Assembly (NCBI GenBank): GCA_036320915.1
Contig: JAXBDG010000019.1
Span: 310,001-374,000, forward strand
Direction: 5' to 3'
Length of the DNA stretch: 64,000 nucleotides
Source: Linnemannia elongata
Lineage: Eukaryota > Mortierellomycota > Mortierellomycetes > Mortierellales > Mortierellaceae
Positions 59,440 to 64,000 of the stretch are shown piece after piece. Position numbers and translations under genes: made by a program. Numbering within the stretch: the first letter of the stretch is position 1; each line of letters opens with the position of its first letter. The notes beneath the pieces were generated by a model that searched no databases, was not told the DNA's origin, and saw only the letters and a program-made list of their open reading frames with translations.

Positions 59440-60850
59440 TTACTGCAAAGTCTTACGGCAGGCATATGCATCCTCGCCGTCAGCATAGTACTTCTTCTCA
59501 ATGTCCTGAACGCTATGACAGCAATTTAAAAAGTGGGCAGGTTGTAAATAACATTGGTTCAAAAGCTTGTAAATTGAAAACAGTACAGAGAAGGATGACT
59601 TACGTGAACTTGAGAGTATCTCTGTAGAGCTGAAGGGCAGCACGGTTACTCTTGCGGACATGGAGCGACACGAATTTGCAGTTGAAGACATCCCGCATGG
59701 CGTTTTCTGCGTAAAGAGAAAGAAAGAAATTTAGTAGGTATGGCGACTCTGTTAGTTACAAAGAAAAACACGATGGTCGATTGTTTCATTGACACCCATT
59801 TTGGTTTTTCGAAAGAGACAAATGTTCTAACAAAAACGCAATATGCGAAAGAAATCAATCCTGCTACAGTGGCGTCGTTCTTTAACGAAAAGGAAGCAGA
59901 GGCTTTTGTTGTTGATGTAGTGGAAGTATGCTGACAAGTACGAGCTGTATCTCTCTCCGCTGACTTGTTGAAAACGACTTCCACAAAGGGTGTGTGTGTC
60001 CCAATAGCAAGATCCTGCCATAAGCATAGGTAAGAACATAGTCCACAAATAGAACACTTACGCGACTGGGTCATCAGCTTTTCTGCAACTCCGAGACGAC
60101 GGTAGGTACGCATTACTGACAAGGAGGTGATATGTCCATGGGGCTCTGCAGCGGGATCCTCCTCCCTAGTAGTCGAAATTGAGAGTAAGCATTTTTTAGC
60201 TTGAATGTGTACAAGATTTTGCCAAAGCGAAGAGGCATATCCATTCCGTAAGGCTGGCGCTCGGTCCGCTGCGTATTTGTTTCGTTCCAGGTGATTTCCT
60301 CGATGTGGTAACCGCAAAGAATGGCCAAAGATCCTTTTGAGAGCGTCCTGGCGTATTATTGACACCATGGGCGTGATGTTTTCCTCCCATGAGCTCTCAA
60401 TGCGCACAGAAGAAGTAAAAACTTACAACTTAGCGAGAACGTATCCGATGATCCTGCCCTTCTCATCCTCTGCGACGTATGAAAGCTGAGGCCAGGTCAG
60501 AGAGTGGTAGAAGTCTAAACGTTCATATACGCAATAGGACATGGTTTGTCAGTTTGGACGCATCCTCAATTCACACTGTATCTTTTGCCTCAATTTGACT
60601 GGTGGGCAAACGTATGAGAGAGAGTTCCTTTAGGCTTACAGTATTTCATTTGGTAGTTCTCGGGCAAGTTGTGCAGGTTGCAGTTCTGCATGGGGATCAT
60701 GTCGTCCAGCTATGTTTCGTTATAGAACAAGGGGAGAGGACGTGAGTGTCGGTTTTCTTCATTGTTGATCTAAGGTAGTCCCAGTACGTTTTCCTAATGT
60801 CTCCGTTAGAGAGAGTGAGGTTGACGTACGGTGGCCTCGCGGATGTTCAT
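59440..60850 (-). CDS. NAA10: N-alpha-acetyltransferase NatA catalytic subunit
   Basis: Catalytic subunit of NatA, which acetylates N-termini co-translationally on the ribosome together with NAA15. Six exons on the minus strand: 60850-60830, 60709-60640, 60514-60427, 60165-60062, 59706-59604 and 59512-59440, giving 152 aa. The protein starts MNIREAT, then [20 protein letters not shown] (substrate-binding loop), [56 protein letters not shown] (acetyl-CoA site RRxGxA), [19 protein letters not shown] and [17 protein letters not shown]. It stops right after the GNAT fold and lacks the long charged tail of animal and yeast Naa10. Exon 1 is only 21 nt. All junction phases agree. Confidence 0.95.
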
Positions 60851-62613
60851 CTTTGCTGTCCTTTGTGAATGGTGTCGTGTCGGTGAGTGGTGTAAAGAAG
60901 GATTCGGTTGCCTGGCTCTCTCCCTCTGTGAATCAACAAAGAAAAGGTCCGCGTCGCCCTGGCTGAACGCAGAGAGCGTGACTGCCACTGATCAAAGAAA
61001 GTTGTTTATTTCGTTGGTTCAGGGTATGCACAGGGCAGGGCAGGGTACAGGGCAGGGTTCAGGGCAGGGCAGGGCGATTATCGAACAAGGCCGCCACTGA
61101 TAAAAAATAGTGATACCCACGACGCTTCTACTGCTTTGATCAGTTTTGGTCTACGAGGCCTTTATCATCACTGCATCGATACCATGTTCCTCTGGTAATT
61201 CTGCTAGGGTCTAATTGATAATTCCTTTTTGCCCATCATACTCCCTGTATCAAACGGAGACTAGTCGGTTGGCTAACGAAAGCATCAAAGTACAAAATCG
61301 TGCACAAAGGTTGCTGCGACGACTTTGCCCCATCCTCATCTTTTACGCGATTGCCTACAATCGTGGTGACCATTTCTCAAGGTAAAAGGAATGAAAATGC
61401 CAAAGATCTTTCTCGCCCAAAGAGAAAGAGAGATAGCCAATTGTAGCCAATTGTGGAGTTGGTTAATTTGCACACACAATTCATTCGCCGATCACAACGA
61501 ATGAATGAAAAACCTACAAGGAGTCTCTCTCACTCTCTCCTTCACTCTCTCTACAGTGCCTGTAATCTGCAGGAGTTGGGCGGTTTATTTTAGAGTCGAC
61601 GGAAGGAGGAGTGAATCGAACGGAACGAAGCATTCAGTTGGGAGGGTCGACTTTGTTTTGAGTCTCTATGTTCACCCTCTCCTCGTAACAGGACGGACGG
61701 GCCCTTCTCCTGAACTTGTGACAAAGGTCCATGGGCAAATGCTATTTTTGAAGAGATCCTGCTTTGTTGTACTCCTTTGTGAAAATAAGGCAGGGGAATG
61801 AGCTGGATACAAGAGAGTACAATTGACAAGACAAAAGGAAGAAAAAAACAAGATTGGTACAATTGAGAAATATGGTGGCGCTTGAAACCACAGGCTTTTT
61901 ATTTGTTCTCGACCTTCTTTGTTTAATGGTTTGTGCCCTTCCTCGACATCATGACGCTAACGGTCTCGCAGACCAGGTGTGCACAAGGGACAGAAGAGTT
62001 CTTATGATAGGCAAGACGCCTTTATCACTTAAAAATAAGATACAGGCATGGAGGGGTCTCTATCGTTACCCCTCTTTCATCCATAATAAGATCGACGATC
62101 TACAACAGAAAGTGGGTCCCCCTTCCAGGCACCATTACGGAACACTTTTCTGTCCCCCTGAGTGAGGGGTCAGAAAACCTTTGATCGATGATAGAGGTAA
62201 CGGTTGTTCAAAAAGAACCAAAAGAGAATCTCTGGCAAGAGCACTCCCTGTCACTCCTCCTACATCTCGAATGGATTCTGGTGGAGCACCACAACAGCAG
62301 CACAAGACGAAGAAGGGAGATTTTTTTTCTTTCTTTTGCTCCAGTGCTCTCAATCAAACTCCCTCTAAACTCTTTTTCTTATTTGTTTTCTTTACCTTTT
62401 GTCCACCCCATCGTTTCTTCCTTCTTCTCCCTTCCCTCTTTACCCTTCTCCCCTCCACTCGCCCCTCCCTCCCTCCCTCTTCTCTCTTCTCTCTTCTCTC
62501 CTATCTCCTCTCTTTCCCAATACCAGCCCTCCTCAATAATAATAACAGGACTCAACCTCAGGAAGACCCTCTTCATCTGATCACGCCCCACACAACAACC
62601 AAGACTAAGAGCC
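60851..62613. other. Spacer between divergent NAA10 and the PARG-like gene
   Basis: 1.76 kb with a GGGCA-type repeat, AT-rich sequence and a CT-rich leader from about 62330. A frame at 61863-62165 with a hydrophobic start is too weak to call. No tRNA seen. Confidence 0.55.
61030..61074. repeat. (CAGGG)n short G-rich array
   Basis: Repeats of CAGGG with TA/TT interruptions, about eight units, about 180 bp upstream of NAA10. Confidence 0.8.
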
Positions 62614-64000
62614 ATGTCCGCCACGATGAGACAGGACTTTGCACCATCTCGCCCCGTTTCGATGCAACAAAAGCTGCTTCACCAACAACAGCTCCAACAA
62701 CACTACAACGTCAAACCCATCACCATCAGGCCAAACTCCATGAACTTGCCCGGATTCTCTCAACCCAGGTCCCAGTCTCGCTTTGCACGGATACTTCAGT
62801 ATGGACAACACCTCGCCAACAAGGCTAAGCGATACCACCGGATACGGACTCGGCGTGGAGGATACGAAAGCAACTGGTACCGCCTCACAGCAGTATTGTT
62901 GATCCTAGTCACCTTCTTTGCCATCACACGTCTCTTCTCATCAATCACCTTCTTCCGCTTCTCAAGGAGCACCCGGTTGGGACCACGGATGGCCGAGACT
63001 CTCCAGGCGTTCGAATCGCTATCGTACATCTCCAGCACTGGATCCGTTGTGACCTTGGACAAGGAAAAGTTGTTTTCTGGAGTCAGGAGATCGAGGCTCT
63101 ACCAAGGATCACGCATTAGACGACAAATCATGGACAATCAAAAGGACCCCATCATCAGAGTCATCAATGCCGATTCACTGGACGAAGCCCTGCGCCTGAA
63201 GCGTCAAGGGTACAAGCCCATTGTCCTCGATATGGCCAACAGAGAGTACCCAGGAGGAGGTACAGTATTTCTGCCCGTTTTTTTGCCTTTTATTCTGTGT
63301 TTTGTATTTGTGTTTTCTGGGTAAACTGCTCACTTGAAATATTAAAATGTTTCGTATGTTCTTACACTTTATGTTTTTCTTCCTTGCTTTGTTGCCTTTC
63401 AACACTGTGTAGACTACCGGGCGGACGGGACAACACAGGAAGCAGGACTTTTCCTCAGGACGAACCTCTATCAGTGCCTAGACACCGAGCCCAGGCGTTC
63501 CGAGTTTTATCCATTGCCTAGTCAAGGAGCTGTGTACTGCCCCAATATGGTTGTGATAAGAAAGTCGAGCCAGGACAAGAACGAGTTCATGGATCGTCCA
63601 GACTGGATGAGTTTTTTGGTGAGTAGTGATTCCGCGAGTGCAATCCCGAACGACGGGCGCACGTTGTCAATCAGAAAAGGGGTATCTAACATTTGCTTTC
63701 TCTTTTTTTTGTAGGCCATGGCTCCACTTCGTAACCCCCCACTGGTCCCAAACCAGGCGAATGAGATGATCCTCGGCGACAGAGCAGCAATCATTACCAA
63801 AAAAAAGATCCAAAATATGTTCCGTATAGCCCTTGACAATGGTGAGTCAGTTGGCTACTTTGATGATGCAATCGATGAGCATGTCAGTCTTCTATCCCGA
63901 ACAAGCATACTGACATATTCTCTGTTTGTTTTCATCTTTCTATAGGCCACGACGCTATTGTATTATCGGCTTTCGGATGTGGTCGCTTGCACAACCCTGC
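62614..64000 (+). CDS. Membrane-anchored TIGR02452/microbial PARG-like macrodomain protein (3' end outside the window)
   Basis: The family (PF10021-type, microbial poly(ADP-ribose) glycohydrolase) has a macrodomain fold and is linked to ADP-ribose hydrolysis. Exons: 62614-63259, 63413-63618, 63715-63841 and 63946 to the edge, all in phase. Residues 1-85 are Gln- and Arg-rich. A hydrophobic stretch at about 90-112 (WYRLTAVLLILVTFFAITRLF) is flanked by basic residues and looks like one transmembrane or signal-anchor segment. The catalytic part contains LDMANREYPGGGDYRADG (Gly-rich ADP-ribose loop with the preceding Asn), QEAGLFLRTNLYQCL (QEE-like segment, here Gln-Glu-Ala), YPLPSQGAVYCPNMVVIR and AIVLSAFGCGRLHNP. 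The QEA in place of QEE puts some doubt on PARG chemistry. The missing 3' part should hold only the end of the fold. Confidence 0.85.

Noticed and set aside
61854..62165. A 103-codon frame with a hydrophobic start, resembling a secreted protein
   Set aside because: Codon use is not coding-like, the hydrophobic segment is short and interrupted, and there is no supporting context.

Overview
This is a eukaryotic, fungal window. Coding regions are broken by many short GT-AG introns, first introns are often long, and the long AT/CT-rich spacers are full of poly-A/T tracts and dinucleotide repeats. The gene set is fungal: a BEM1-type polarity scaffold, a YPD1-type phosphotransfer protein, an RMT2-type arginine methyltransferase, a lactone oxidase of the erythroascorbate type, and a complex I containing NDUFA1 and CIA30. 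Intron density, GC-rich third codon positions, Gln/Asn-rich low complexity and Elongator/complex I content suggest an early-diverging filamentous fungus. Mortierellomycotina is my best guess, but that is inference.

Layout. 1-6.2 kb, minus strand: the start of a WSS1-like WLM metalloprotease (cut by the window edge), a peroxisomal 3-ketoacyl-CoA thiolase with a PTS2 signal, an unresolved stretch, and a BEM1-like scaffold. 9.5-24.7 kb, plus strand: cytidine deaminase (7 exons), a large RasGEF, RMT2 and ELP1, the last three closely spaced. 26-31.3 kb: lineage-restricted-looking genes for Gln-rich coiled-coil proteins, one of them apparently decayed. 31.8-35.9 kb: a SET-domain gene divergent from LSM7, then NDUFA1 on the minus strand; NDUFA1 is assembled here from four exons that no single long reading frame covers. 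35.9-40.4 kb: a repeat-rich desert upstream of an ATF/CREB bZIP gene. 43.8-52.9 kb: YPD1, CIA30/NDUFAF1, NOG2/GNL2 and COX13. 53.8-59.2 kb: a tandem pair of FAD-dependent lactone oxidase genes. 59.4-64 kb: NAA10 on the minus strand and the start of a membrane-anchored PARG-like (TIGR02452) gene that runs off the right edge.

The genes do not form one pathway. Respiration is well represented: NDUFA1 and CIA30 serve complex I, COX13 serves complex IV, and the lactone oxidases may be mitochondrial. BEM1, RasGEF, YPD1 and the bZIP are signalling genes. ELP1, LSM7, NOG2, RMT2 and NAA10 act on RNA, ribosomes or proteins.

The most interesting points are: (1) the lactone oxidase pair, in which intron 4 and its flanking exons are nearly identical while the other introns are unrelated, as gene conversion would leave them; (2) the last intron of the second copy, which has a GC 5' splice site, a C22 tract, a length divisible by three and no in-frame stop, so retention would insert a polyproline segment; (3) the coiled-coil gene cluster; (4) an RGG-rich N-terminal extension on LSM7; (5) a predicted transmembrane anchor on the PARG-like protein; (6) repeated use of tiny first coding exons followed by long first introns. 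All exon boundaries come from reading splice motifs, checking phase and matching family motifs by eye. No alignment was run.
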